Assembly (NCBI RefSeq): GCF_918797505.1
Contig: NC_092798.1
Span: 49,002,985-49,066,984, forward strand
Length of the DNA: 64,000 nt
Direction: 5' to 3'
Source of the DNA: Bemisia tabaci
Taxonomy: Eukaryota > Arthropoda > Insecta > Hemiptera > Aleyrodidae
Below the pieces are notes generated by a model. That model did not search any database. It was not told the origin of the DNA and was given only the letters and a program-made list of their open reading frames with translations. This document shows, piece by piece, positions 44,270 to 57,115 of this stretch (position 1 is the first letter of the stretch; every line of letters begins with the position of its first letter). The position numbers and the translations under genes were made by a program.

Positions 44270-45217
44270 GTAATCAAATTGATAGTTAGATTATTGGGGT
44301 ATTGCTGTATTTTCTTACTCTGACATGAGGCTGATCCATTCTTTTTTGACTCTCCATTTATCGATTGTAACCTACACAGTAGAAAATATTGGCGAATCAG
44401 TAGCCTGACCAAACTCTCTACCATTCACACAAATGTGAGACTTGGACTTTCGCTCGTTTGAATGAAAATGTTTAAAGACAGTGAACAGTATTTTCCAGAT
44501 TGATTAATTTTCCTTATTTGAAATGTTGCTAATAAATATGGAAGCAAAAAAAAAAATGAGATTCATTTTTAATTAGATATCTACCAGTTTAAATTTAATT
44601 GATTTGCGATAAAAAAATGGATTTAAAGACATCACATGTTGATAAATGCTAAGTTTTGAAAGTCACTGATGTCATAATACACAAATTGATGTACATTTAA
44701 CTGCTAGCCACAGCACTCAGCACTGTAGAGTGTGTGTGCATATAGAAAAGAACTCTTCCTACATCGAGGAATCGTCTAATTTTTTGGCTTTGCGTTAATG
44801 ATGAACTTTATGCCTCTTAAAGTTTCATCAAAATTTACTAAGAGCCACTGAGCCCCCAAAAGTGTGTAGGGTTCTTTAATATTTTGTTCAGGAAATCCAT
44901 TTTTAATGTCGAGCAATGTCTCTGTATTCTTTTATTTACAAGCATGCATCAAGGTGAAGAAATGTTTAATTTAAAGCAAGCAATACCTAATTTACTTTTT
45001 TGACCTACTTGGATCGAATATATTTTATTCCTTTATGAATGGATGTAGAAGCATTCACGCTCAACAATGTTTGAAACAGTGTAACAGTGATGTATGCGTT
45101 AAATCAGAAAAATTATCTGCCTTCGGAGAAACATTGTTGTTAAATCCACGAATGTCCTAGTATGTGCATCTGAGCTATGCTAACTCATTCTGCAAAATTT
45201 CTTAACCTAAAAATTCA

Positions 45218-45440
45218 ACACTGAAAAAAAAGTGAGGTTGATTTAACATTCTGGATACATACAAAGTGTGCGAGAACTTATCAAACGCTGAATTACATCA
45301 GTTACAACATTACATCAGTTACTTTAGCAATGCCAAGATGTAAAACTAACTGCTGTGGCGAGTAACTCAGCATTTTACAAGTTCTCGCATACTTCCTTTA
45401 CATCAAGAATGTTAAATCAACTTCATTTTTGTTTCGGTGA
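45218..45440. mobile_element. Foldback MITE
   Basis: The arms GGTTGATTTAACATTCTGGA... and inverse continue through GCGAGAACTT and GCTGAATTAC. No ORF. Confidence 0.85.
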
Positions 45441-47789
45441 ATGTCTTACAGTTTTTCTAATAATGTGACATTCAAAGGCCAGTGCATCTTTCCTGCGATG
45501 ATGTGGTCCCAGATCAATCAGATGTCTTGCAAAGATCCCCGGTTAATCTGTCTGAAGTTGTAAGATCTTGTTTCATGTTATCATAAATTTCAAACTGGAA
45601 GCTTTTCTGAAGGGCTCAAGAAAGAATATAAACTTATCTTATAGATTCGAAGATAAAGAAGATAAGTTTACTATGTCAAATTTTGCAAAGATATCATTGA
45701 AATACCGGCAGCACAATTTATACATTATCCCATTTATACTGGTTATATTATTAAACTTGTCACAAGGGCGTTTTGATTGGTGTCCCCTTTTTGTAGAACA
45801 ATCTTTCAAATTTTCATTTCAATATTGTTTTTTCTCTATTTATTTGTTTTAACATCAAAAGATTCAGTCGTGTAAATAACGGGAAAAGTTTTAGCTCTCT
45901 ATTTTTCCAAGTATTTTTATAAACCTTATTCTTTTTCCAAAATTTTTTACTCAGCCTTTATGTTAAATTTTTTATCGATCAATTTTTCTGAGGGAGGAAG
46001 GAATGTCGCATAAGTGGCGGAAAAGAATGCCTACTTACCAAGATCGTTAACAGGTCTTTTTTTTCTTTTTGTTTAATGGAGATATTTAGACCATATGATA
46101 CGTACATATTGCAAATGTTGGTTGTTTTTTTCCTCTGAAACTAAAAATTTGGCTGGTATTTTTGAGTGATGTCATTGAAGCACAATTTTGGTTTTAATTG
46201 CACCACTGATATGTTGTATGTTAAGTTTTGCCACTTGATGTATAATGTCATTCACTCTGGTGCAGCTCGAAGTTGTTCACTTCTTGCAAGTTCAACAAAA
46301 AGTTGAAGGTAAGTCAAGATCAAGTTGATGCAGGCAGAGAAAACTGCATTTAAATCTGAGGTCATGGAAAAATTGAAGGACAAGAAATGGTAATCAAAAA
46401 AAAATATGCCTTTGCTGTGTAAGAATATAAAGCAATCTGAATTATGAGCATCCATGTTTCGAAAAAAAAAGTATGCGATCAATGTTTTGAGGAAATTAAG
46501 GACATGGTTTTTGTAGTAGGAGATGATAATGTCTTTTATGCCACTACGCTGAAAGCAAGAATGATCTCAACTAGCATCAATTTCAAATGTTTGATGAAAA
46601 ACATATTCCTGACGATTTGTTACTGTGCCAAGTGGCAGAAGTTAACATGCAACATGATAGATATCATATTGTTTCTGTATAATTTTTATACTGTTGGTAA
46701 GACAGAGTTCTATGCTAACTCTGGTGATTTAAGAGACTGACTTTCATTAAATAAGTAATTCATTAATCAAAAAGTAGTCTTCTGAAAATTTTGTGCCGTA
46801 AACGGAATGAATAACTTCAATCAAATATAAACTAGTTCCTTTTGGACTACTTAAAATCTAAGGTAAGCTTGCACATTAACTTTTAAAAACGAAATGACTC
46901 AGTTGGGTCTTTATTTTTTGTCCCTCCATTTGTTGTATGATACAGTCTTGTTAACCACGTAGGTTTTCAATGTAATCAACAGATTTGTATGGATATGAAA
47001 GGTCATTATGTACCTACTGACTGTATGTTATGCTCAAAATGAAAAGATTTCCTCTTTTCAATACTTCTAAAGAGATATTTTCAGTGTAATCATAAAATCT
47101 AGTTGTTAATGTAAATTACAAGAGTTCATTCTGTAATATTTGTGCCATATATTGTTACTTCCATTGAAACTTAAGGTTTACTTCACCCTCCAGCAAAGCC
47201 ATTGTGAAATTACGTGACCTTATCCTTTAGCATTGTTTAAGAAATCTGCGTAATTAATGCATGCCCTCCATCAATGGTGCAAATACAAACAGAGCTGGAT
47301 TTACACATGATAAAGTAGTTATAGTTCCTAGTCGTGAAAAATTTTTAGGGGTCATTGTCTGAAGGACAGGGAACTGGGCTTAACAAGTCGTACGTCCAGG
47401 GCAGGAAACTCATAATTCTCCCCTAGTTAGAATTTCTTAACAGTACATATATGTGACGAAAGTTCATTGATTCTGAGAAAACTAACCCACCATTTCTAAT
47501 TAAATTTTCTGTGAATTTTCTTCATGCATTTAAAAAATCATACAATTGCAAGGAAATGTTTTGATTGGTTTTCCTTGAAGAAAACAAAAAAAATCGGATG
47601 TTTTTAAATTTTGCAATGGAGAAATACATTTGTCGCATTTGGCTGTTGATATTATAATCAGCTGTGGCATTTTAAATCTGTTTTGAATATTATTCTAGGC
47701 GCTCTTCAATGAATTTTGTTGTCAGGCTCTCCTTTTAAAACTATCAAATCAGAAACAAAAAGGTGATAGGTAGATTTTATGCTTATATC

Positions 47790-50218
47790 TAGAGTTGGGC
47801 CGGGTATCCGGCGATTATCCGGATTGCCGGATTATCCGGCCGGATACCGGATATCCGGCTCCGGCCGGATACGATTTTCGCGAGTATCCGGATCCGGCCG
47901 GATAATCGCGCTATCCGGTTTTTGGACCCGCCGAATAGTGCTTTTTTGGCCCTGAAAATTTCGATAAATTTTTGGTGATATTCTTTCTTTTTTCTTCCCT
48001 ATCAATACAATTTTCTGTATTTTTTCCTGAAACTTTTGACTTTTTTTCAGTCATGGTAATTGTTCGACCTTTACTACCGGAATAACGCACATGTTCTGCT
48101 AATTGACGCGATCGCAACGTAAATTCCTTTAGTCCGCGACCCGCGTGTTTCACTATGGAACGCCGTTAGTGTCAAAACCCTTTTCTTGCGCGCGCGGAAT
48201 TTTTTCTGGCGCGCGGAAAGAAAAAACCCGTTTTCGATGAAAATCTCTGAATTTCCGGATTCCGCGCCGGTTTTCGATATATTTGCGCCGTTTGTGTCAA
48301 AACTATTTTTGTCGGCGCGCCGCTTCAAATCTGTTCCGCGCGCGGAATTTTCGATGTATCGATTCCTGCTCGCAGTTTGTGTCAAAACTATTTTTTTCGG
48401 CGCGACGCTCCAAATCTGTTCCGCGCGCAGAATTTTCGATATATCGATTCCTGCTCGCCGATCGTGTCAAAACTGTTTTTTCCGGCGCTGCACCAGAAAA
48501 TAATTCCGCGCGCCACATTTTCGATATATCGATTTTTCTGCGCGCGGAGAATACAGGGTGATCCAAAAGTCCCTTCCACCCCCTCTAACTTTTTACCTAA
48601 TTGAGGTAAAGATTTGAAACTTGGGGGATATTCCTAGGTCAAGGGGAGCTACTTTTTGGCCCCCCCTAAAATTTTCAGGGGGCCCCCCTTAGTGGGGCAA
48701 CGGCCCCCAACTTTTAATTTTCAAATGAGAAGACCCCCTTTGTGATAGCTCGTTTGAAAGAACATAAGAAAAGAAAACTTTTCACGCAAACCCGAAGTCA
48801 ATATCTCAAACCGTTTCAAAATGGCGGCCGGTTAAAGTTCAAAATGGCCGAAAATTCACATCGGTTATTTGTCGATGGATTTGCGCGAAAATCGGTATGT
48901 AAGGGTATTTTGACACGAGAAAAACGAATTGGATGTTAGATTTTCAAAAAAACCAAAATTTCCAAAATGGCCGCTGTTTAAAGTTTAAAATGGCCGAAAA
49001 TTGTCACCTCGGTTTTTCCTGATGGATTTGCCTAAAACTTGGAATTTGAGAGTATTTTGGCATAAGATAAACAAATTTGAACTTAGATTTCTAAAAAAAT
49101 CAATTTTTGGTCATTTTGAACTTTAACCGGCGGCCATTTTGGAAATTTTGGTTTTTTTTTTTTAAATCTAACGTCAAATTCGTTTTTCTCGTGTCAAAAT
49201 ACCCATTCATACCGATTTTCGCGCAAATCCATCGACAAATAACCGATGTTAATTTTCGGCCATTTTGAACTTTAACCGGCCGCCATTTTGAAACGGTTTG
49301 AGATATTGACTTCGGGTTTGCGCGAAAAGTTTTCTTTTTTTATGTTCTTTCAAACGAGCTATCACAAAGGGGGTCTTCCCATTGGAAAATTAAAAGTTGG
49401 GGGCCCCCCTGAAAATTTTAGGGGGGCCAAAAAGTAGCTCCCCTTGACCTAGGAATATCCCCCAAGTTTCAAATCTTTACCTCAATTAGGTAAAAAGTTA
49501 GAGGGGGTGGAAGGGACTTTTGGATCATCCTGTATTCTCCGCGCGCAGAAAAATCGATATATCGAAAAAGTGGCGCGCGGAATTATTTTCTGGTGCAGCG
49601 CCGGAAAAAACAGTTTTGACACGATCGGCGAGCAGGAATCGATATATCGAAAATTCTGCGCGCGGAACAGATTTGGAGCGCCGCGCCGGAAAAAATAGTT
49701 TTGACACAAACGGCGAGCAGGAATCGATATATCGAAAATTCCGCGCGCGGAACAGATTTGAAGCGGCGCGCCGACAAAAATAGTTTTGACACAAACGGCG
49801 CAAATATATCGAAAACCGGCGCGGAATCCGGAAATTCAGAGATTTTCATCGAAAACGGGTTTTTTCTTTCCGCGCGCCGAAAAAAAATTCCGTGCGCGCA
49901 AGAAAAGGGTTTTGACACTAACGGCGTTCCATAGTTTCACTTTCATAGATGCAGGTGGAAATTCAAGGCCCGAATTTTGTTAGCTACGACCGATCGTGAG
50001 TCGAGTAAACTTAACCTCAAAAATCGCGACATTTTTCTAGCGAAAAAGCACTATCCGGATCCGGTACTATCCGGATCCGGCCGGATACTTTTTTGAATTA
50101 TCCGGTATCCGGATCCGGCCGGATACAAAAAACCGATATCCGGATCCGGCCGGATACAAAAAACCGATATCCGGATCCGGTTCCGGTGACGCGAAAATTC
50201 CATTTCGGCCCAACTCTA
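47790..50218. mobile_element. hAT-like 2.4-kb palindromic element with 8-bp target duplication
   Basis: The ends TAGAGTTGGGCCG and inverse are flanked by the identical 8-bp CTTATATC (47782-47789 and 50219-50226), the hAT hallmark. Next to both ends are arrays of CCGGATCCGG/CCGGATATCCGG. Inside is a ~1.8-kb palindrome (48155-49938). Its core 48554-49532 has CAGGGTGATCCAAAAGTCCC ends like the element at 2535. No transposase is seen. The open frames within are mirror images of repeat DNA. Confidence 0.9.
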
Positions 50219-50958
50219 CTTATATCCTTGCATTGCAGAAAGATTAATCCAGCTCTAAGCAAAAAAACTTGTTGTATCTTGTTTGCCTTGTAGCATACCT
50301 CTCGTCAGAGTTCTAGTTCTTAGAAAGTTCCTTTTACTGCAAAAACTGATTGAGATGAATTGCTGAATTTTTAATTAGATCTCAAAAGACCATTCTCTCA
50401 AAATTTCAAGATTAATTGTGTTAAATTTTACTTCACTATCACGGAGAAAAATTTCAAACTTGGCATCCGTGATAAGCGTTTTCAAAGCTGTACCATTGAT
50501 GAGTGGCCACTATCCTTAATTTTGTAAAACCAATCAGTTGGTTTTTTTGTATAAAAATAAAATTATATCAAGAGGAGAATTGTTCTGTGTTCAAAATAAA
50601 ATGAAGGAAAGCTTCGCTGCAATCATCAGCATGCCTTCTTTAATGTGCAATACTGAAAATTGTTAATCTTCTATGCGAAGTCAGATCAGTGATTCATTTT
50701 CTATGTAGATTAGAAAAAAAAAAGCTAGGCTCATAAAAACCTGATACTTACTTAAATTGCATGCCAATACTATATCTCGAATTAAAATATCTTCAAGACT
50801 TCACAACAGTTTAGCAGCATCAAGTAAATGAACGATACCGAGGCAAAATGTTTCCTACCAGATTTGTGAAACTCAGAGTATCATTTTGCATGATACTAAA
50901 AGCGGGTTCTCTGCTTTGTTTGTAACTACTTATTGTCGGTTTCTCCCCAAGAGCATTT

Positions 50959-51215
50959 CGACAGTGTAAGTCGGCAATTACATAACTTTGTTTACGACGT
51001 CGCAGACTTCCTGTCATACCTACTTTATTTTTTAAACCGAAAACTACTCAACGGCAATTCTTTAAAACTGCCGTAATTTTTCTTCTCTGTGCGAAAAAAA
51101 TTCTACAAAAACTTCAAGGAATGATGTCTATTTGTTCTTCTTTAAAAAAATAACATAAAAGCGGAGATTTTTAGACACCGCAAACGAGATATGTGATTGC
51201 CGACTTACACCGTCG
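50959..51215. mobile_element. Foldback MITE, CGACRGTGTAAGTCGGC ends
   Basis: CGACAGTGTAAGTCGGCAAT and its inverse enclose 257 bp. Core motifs (GACGTCGCAGACTTCCTGTC, CAAGGAATGATGTC) are shared with 9010-9262. Confidence 0.88.
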
Positions 51216-51887
51216 ATTTGTTTTTAGTTCTGTGCCGATAATATTCAAACTTTTACAATCTTGAAACAATGCACTGACTTTTCATCCCTTCACCGAAAGA
51301 AACTGTGATGCTTCTAAAATGTTGATGTGCTCTGCTAGAGTTTCCCTTAATAGCACAGGTAAACTGCCTGAAGCGCAAAAATAGAAGACAAAGTTAAGAA
51401 AAAGTCTTACTCCATAAAAAGTAATAATTCAAATTCCTCATTCGCAATTTTAAGTGGCTCTCTCAGAGCGCATCACACCTATTAAATATGAATCGACCAA
51501 GTTACTTAACTTCCCTAGCTGATGTGTCAAATACAAGTTCTTTCAGACCATATCGTAATCATTGTTCACTAAGACAATTAACTGTTTTACTTAACTTACT
51601 GAGAATAAATTATTTTTTCTCCAAAGACAATTTACTTTATTTTGCTCTTTTTTCTGTCAGCCTTTTCATTGCCCATTCGCTTTCCAGGCATTTAAAATAT
51701 CGCTTAGCGTATTGCCATGTTTACTGCATTAAGAGTATCTCACGGTTGGATTTTATGTCTTGATTGCAACACATACTGCAGAGGATCTTAAAGGTATTTG
51801 CCTTTGAAAAATACACTATAAGTTCTATTTCTTCGATCTAAACTTAAATGCCAAACTGATTGCAGTGAACGCACGGGTCGAAAGACA

Positions 51888-52354
51888 ATGATGGAGTTTT
51901 TTAGCCATAGTGCGTAAAAAGTTCATCTTAAAGCTGATATCTCATTACAGAGGGAAAAAGCTCATACTTAAGCACAATTGGACTACATTTTGCAATTTGG
52001 AAGTATAAATGCTAGCCTGGTTTAAAAACAACGTATGTGCCATTAGTTTCCTTATGCACTTGAGTGTTTTTCTAGCAGAGCCAGAATTTACAGTTACAAA
52101 TTGCAAAATGCAGTCCAATTAAAGCAGTGCAGCTTGGTAGCCGAAAATTCAGGAGGCTGCTCTGCACTGAGGATTGGCCCAACAAGGCCGAAACGCGTCT
52201 GCAGTTGCCTTCCTGAATGGACGAAACAAGTGTTGCTCCAAACAGCGTATCTCTTTGATGGAAAATTGTGCTTGTGCGTGAGCTTTTTCCCTCCAAAATG
52301 AGATATCAGCTTTAAGCTGAACTTTTTACGCATGATGGCTAAAAAACTCCATCA
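51888..52354. mobile_element. Foldback MITE interrupted by a second MITE
   Basis: The arms TGATGGAGTTTTTTAGCCAT ... AAAGCTGATATCTCATT and inverse are separated by the hairpin MITE 51977-52119 plus about 150 bp. Confidence 0.85.
51977..52119. mobile_element. Hairpin MITE nested in 51888-52354
   Basis: ATTGGACTACATTTTGCAAT and its inverse bound the element. Near-copy of 33830-33968, including the internal AACGTATGTGCCATTAGTTT. Confidence 0.9.
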
Positions 52355-53191
52355 ACTTAAATGGGCGGGCGGTTTTAGGTGTAAATAGCTGGGCTGCATT
52401 TTACATTTTCCAATTTTCTCTTATGTCTCATTTTTTTGACAGAGAACTGAACTTTTTGACGCCTTTAAACTTGTGAATTTACCTTCCATTACAAAGAAAA
52501 CACACTCGCAAAATTTCAAGTCTTAATGTTGCTTAGTTTTCTGTTTAAAAAATGAAATATCAGGAAAGATTAGGTTTGTTGGATAACTATATGAGGACTT
52601 ATATGTAACAATAGTATATGTAGAGTTTTCACATTGTGAGGAAATCGCGTTTGAAGTTTTCGAAGCTTTGCACTTTCTTGCTTGTAGAAATAAGAGAACT
52701 CTTCTAAAGATTTTCATGAAGAGCAACTCTTCCTGTAAAAAACACACGTTTTACGATCGATGTAAATGATGTAAGTGTACGATCTATGTCAAAAGTAACA
52801 GCGATTTGAAAAAAATGTGACATCCCCTATTTTTACTGAAAACACTTTTTTACAGTCTTCAATAAGGGTAAGGCTGGTGAAACAACTGAAATGAACCAAA
52901 AGTATGTCAATGCTGAGTCATTTAATCAAATTGAACAAAACACTAAACCGTCTGTAACTTCTACATCAAAAATAAGGAACAAATTATAAAATCAGTTAAA
53001 AACTCATCAATTCTGGCAAAACGGTCCCGATACGTATCATTTGAGTGTCAGCTGCAGCCTGTGGCCGGTGCATGGGCAGTTATCACAAGTGCATTAGAAT
53101 CTCCACGATGTCCTGCCGCACCGGCTGGGGAGAACACTGAGAACAGTGGACTCTCATATCCGCTGCTTTTACAAATAATATGGTTTTCAGT

Positions 53192-53769
53192 TGAATCAGT
53201 GAGTTCGAAAACACACCAACTCGGTTTTTTTTCGATTTTCACTTTTTTACGGTTTAGTAACACTTATGGATAGAAGCATCTGCACGCAAAAGGAAATTTC
53301 GAAATTGCAATCAGAAGTGCTCGAAACAGCAATGGGAAAAGGGAAAAAATCAAAATGATGGTATTTCATTAGAAATACCAATTTTTGGCCATTTCAAGGG
53401 AAACGGGTGACCATCTGATTTTGCGGTTTTCTTTTTTCGGTTCAGTACACCTTGTACCAACAAATTATATAAATATTCAAGCGTTATTCAGGTCGAAAAA
53501 TATAAATTTTTCAGGGCAGACTGTGAAAAATCAGTACCTGAAAGTCAGTGAGAACGAAAACACACACACTCGGAAATTTTTAGATGCTTAATTCTCTGTC
53601 ATCAAACATGGTGTATCGATTTCAACTTGGTGCTTTAAAAAGTCTCTAAGTACTTGTCCTTTGGCACCAAAAAGGTTTTTCTTAAACTAACTTCTTTGCC
53701 CGCTGCGCAGTTTTAGGTGTTTCCTGAACAATTTTTTTTTCCGAGTTGGTGTGTCACCGATTCAGTTCG
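53192..53769. repeat. Inverted repeat, ~30-bp arms
   Basis: TGAATCAGTGA..ACACACCAACTCGG (53192-53224) pairs with its diverged inverse at 53741-53769. A third related AACACACACACTCGG lies at about 53560. Probably a decayed foldback element. Confidence 0.6.
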
Positions 53770-54164
53770 TATCTCGCCGAAAAATTACGCTGGAAGTCTG
53801 AAACTTTGCACAGGCATCATTAAGGGCTCCAGAATTCGAAAAAAACGTTTGCCCTAAAAATGGCGGATGTCAGCGACTGCTATTGTTACATACATGTCCT
53901 CATATCCAAAAAATTGAATATAGTTAGGCAAACTCCAGTTAAGCCTGTTCAAATCGAGGTTAACTTATTGTTGAATTTCAAAAAAAATGAATGATACCGA
54001 GTCTAGTTGTGGTAATGGAATTTTTATTGACTGTATTAGGAACAAATACCGAAAAAACATAAGGACATACTAAACATGCTTACAGCACATACGGGACCTT
54101 CTTAGCAAATAAAATTAGAAACCCGCATTTAAACTCCACACATTATCAGGTAGGTGGGAATCTA

Positions 54165-55154
54165 CGAGGGGCGTTCAATAAGTAAGTATCCCCCCTCTCT
54201 AAAATCAATAAGAATTGACCAATTTTAAAAAAACTTGAGCTCAAAATCTTCCTTAGGATATACTGAGTTCAACAAAACAAACCGCAACAAAATCGGACCA
54301 TGTGCGGCCGAACGCGAGCCGTTTGAACGCGCCGAGGTGCACGGCGCTCCCGCCGAATCCGCGGAGATTTTAAGTCCGCGACAAGAGAAGAGCTTCTCTG
54401 CCAAAGCCTCAGTCGTTCATCACTGACGAAAAATCAAAGAAGTTTTTGTAGAATAAGGGGCTTACCTCACCTCTCCACATAACCAGCTCGATCCAAGCAG
54501 GTCTGATACTAATTGTGAGACTAAGAGAACGGATACCACGCGTTAGAAGTCTTTCAACTGGCTGGGGATGAAAGTGTTGACGGCTTGTTTGACCTCTTCC
54601 ACTGATTCAAAATGAACTCCCCAAGTTCAGATTTTAGATACGGTAATAAATGGCGGAATCATACCACATTTATTACCGTATCTAAAATCTGAACTTGGGG
54701 CAGTTCATTTTGAATCAGTGGAAGAGGTCAAACAAGCCGTCAACACTTTCATCCCCAGCCAGTTGAAAGACTTCTAACGCGTGGTATCCGTTCTCTTAGT
54801 CTCACAATTAGTATCAGACCTGCTTGGATCGAGCTGGTTATGTGGAGAGGTGAGGTAAGCCCCTTATTCTACAAAAACTTCTTTGATTTTTCGTCAGTGA
54901 TGAACGACTGAGGCTTTGGCAGAGAAGCTCTTCTCTTGTCGCGGACTTAAAATCTCCGCGGATTCGGCGGGAGCGCCGTGCACCTCGGCGCGTTCAAACG
55001 GCTCGCGTTCGGCCGCACATGGTCCGATTTTGTTGCGGTTTGTTTTGTTGAACTCAGTATATCCTAAGGAAGATTTTGAGCTCAAGTTTTTTAAAATTGG
55101 TCAATTCTTATTGATTTTAGAGAGGGGGGATACTTACTTATTGAACGCCCCTCG
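54165..55154. mobile_element. mariner-type near-perfect palindrome, 490-bp arms
   Basis: The ends CGAGGGGCGTTCAATAAGTA and inverse are bounded by TA (54163-54164; 55155-55156). Arms 54163-54652 and 54667-55156 are almost identical around a 14-bp spacer. A 63-codon frame is encoded identically on both arms. The inner part of each arm encodes LKSELGAVHFESVEEVKQAV, which resembles a mariner transposase C-terminus. It looks like two 3' halves joined head to head. Confidence 0.88.
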
Positions 55155-55768
55155 TAAAAAAAGAAACAGTGGAACAGAATTGGCTTCTGTTCTGTTGAGA
55201 TGGAGAGATATTTCAAAAATGATGGATAAAATTAAATACTGATGGATGGGTAAACTACTGTAGCGCTGTAATGAATCCTGAGAGCGGCTTAAAGAGATGA
55301 AATGCAAAAAAATAAATACAGTAAAATCTCGCCGGTCAAATTGTCCAGGGGGTTTCAAATTGCTCCCTTCTCTTGATTTTTCACATATAAAATCGAATTT
55401 GTGGAGTTTTCTAAAAAAAATTTCTTCAATTCAAGCAACTTTTTCTCCGCGACAAAAGTCACGAATTTGTCTTAATCATACTTTAGTTACCTTACGCCTG
55501 TTGGCGGTGTCTAAAGGTTGAGAGGAATTTTGTCTTAACCGTATTTTGACTCTATGAGATTTCACTGTAATTTATGATTGGAATTTTTTTTCTATAATTA
55601 TACCCATGATGAGTTTTTAATTTGAACTAGACATAAATAATTGACTGAATAAATACAATTCTTCTGTAACTAAACTCATAGTTAAAAGTATAGATTTGTA
55701 CTAAATTCAAACTTAAAAAAAATTTGGCAATTAAGTATGATAAGATTTCAACATCAGTTGGCGTAATA

Positions 55769-56769
55769 CAGGGTCATCCAGAAAATAAGTTTACCTATTC
55801 AATGTCTCCTGATCTAAGATGGACGGAGAAAATGTGTAAAAAGCGTTGAAAAGCCACTACTCTCAGTTTTTTATTGCACTATAGATTTTTAAATTTGGTC
55901 TAATAGAGCTCTAGAAATGAGGATTTTTCTAAACCCATCTCCTCTCGCGGGTCCGAAATTTCACAAAGCACCTTAATCAAATAAGCTGCTGTGTCTATTA
56001 CTTATCGCAAGAAAAAGGGCTTAGAGATGGTTGAATTTCATGTAAAATATGGGGAGGCACATTTTTTTATCAGAAAATCGCAGGTTCATTCGATAATTAG
56101 TAGGTCTGGACTGCAGTGCGTGAAAAGGTTAGGCTACAATTGGTAGTTTCATGAAGTTGTGCTGCTGAATTTGGTTTTGGCATGTGAATTGCGCTCTATA
56201 ATTCGATTTTTAACAAAAAAAGGTGGCAAAAGCTGCTCCAATTCAGGACATTTTACAGTAAAGATATTGTAAACGCTACATATTTATCAAAATGATACAT
56301 CTTTGACAAATTTTTTTTGGGAGCGGGCGGAGTAATATGAAGGCCCATGAACAAAATTCAGTCAGAAAGTGACAGTTAATGCTGACAAGTTGGTCAACTT
56401 TTGTTCAAATACAACTGATTTTAAAGTAAACACGGTCACTCCTGCAAATTCCTAGCTGCTTAATGTTTCTTCCTCATGTTTTACATGATTTTCAGCCATC
56501 TCTAAACCACTTTTCTGTGATAAGCAACAGATACAGCACTTACAGCAACTCACGTGCTGATGGCGCTCTGTGAAATTTTGAACCCGCATGGAGAGAGGGT
56601 GGGTTCAGAAAAATCCACTTTACTAGAGATTTATAGAACCAAATTTAGAAATCTATAGCGCATTAGAAAGCTGAGAGTAGTGGCTTTTCAAAACTTTTTG
56701 CAGATTTTCTATGTCTATCTTAGTTTAGGAGATATTGAATAGGTAAACTTACTTTCTGGACGACCCTCC
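55769..56769. mobile_element. TA-flanked 1-kb foldback element
   Basis: The ends CAGGGTCATCCAGAAAATAA and inverse are bounded by TA. Arms of at least 250 bp pair through CACTACTCTCAG, ATTTCACA and TTTCATGTAAAA. No transposase frame. Confidence 0.85.
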
Positions 56770-57115
56770 TAATTATGAAGAATATTAGGGAAACTAAGTG
56801 TCTTCATGTTTGTGCTTAGGTTAAGCTATTGCTTTAAGTAGACGCGCAAGAAAGCTTAAAACTTTTAAGTAGAACATAGCTTGAGATAACCTTATTAATC
56901 TGTGAACAATCTCAAGAGTTTGATCGTGAATAAAATTTAGTTCGATAGGCGCAGCTGAGAGGCCACTATCAGATTTTCAAATTATGAAAAGAAAAAGCTT
57001 GAAGGTAAGAAAAAAAATCTGAGACGTACTTGGTAGTGAAATCCCTGATTTTACAGTATGAATCTTCCCTGAGAGTAAAAACAGAGACAGTTTTCTGTGA
57101 AAGTATGACGAGTTA

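Larger units (their letters stand above)
43194..47789. other. srGAP 3' UTR and intergenic DNA
   Basis: AT-rich, with two small MITEs listed separately. No further coding exon is convincing. Confidence 0.5.

Noticed and set aside
48186..49983. Several overlapping frames with similar translations on both strands
   Set aside because: Mirror images of the palindromic element's repeated GCGCGCGGAA-type sequence, not genes.
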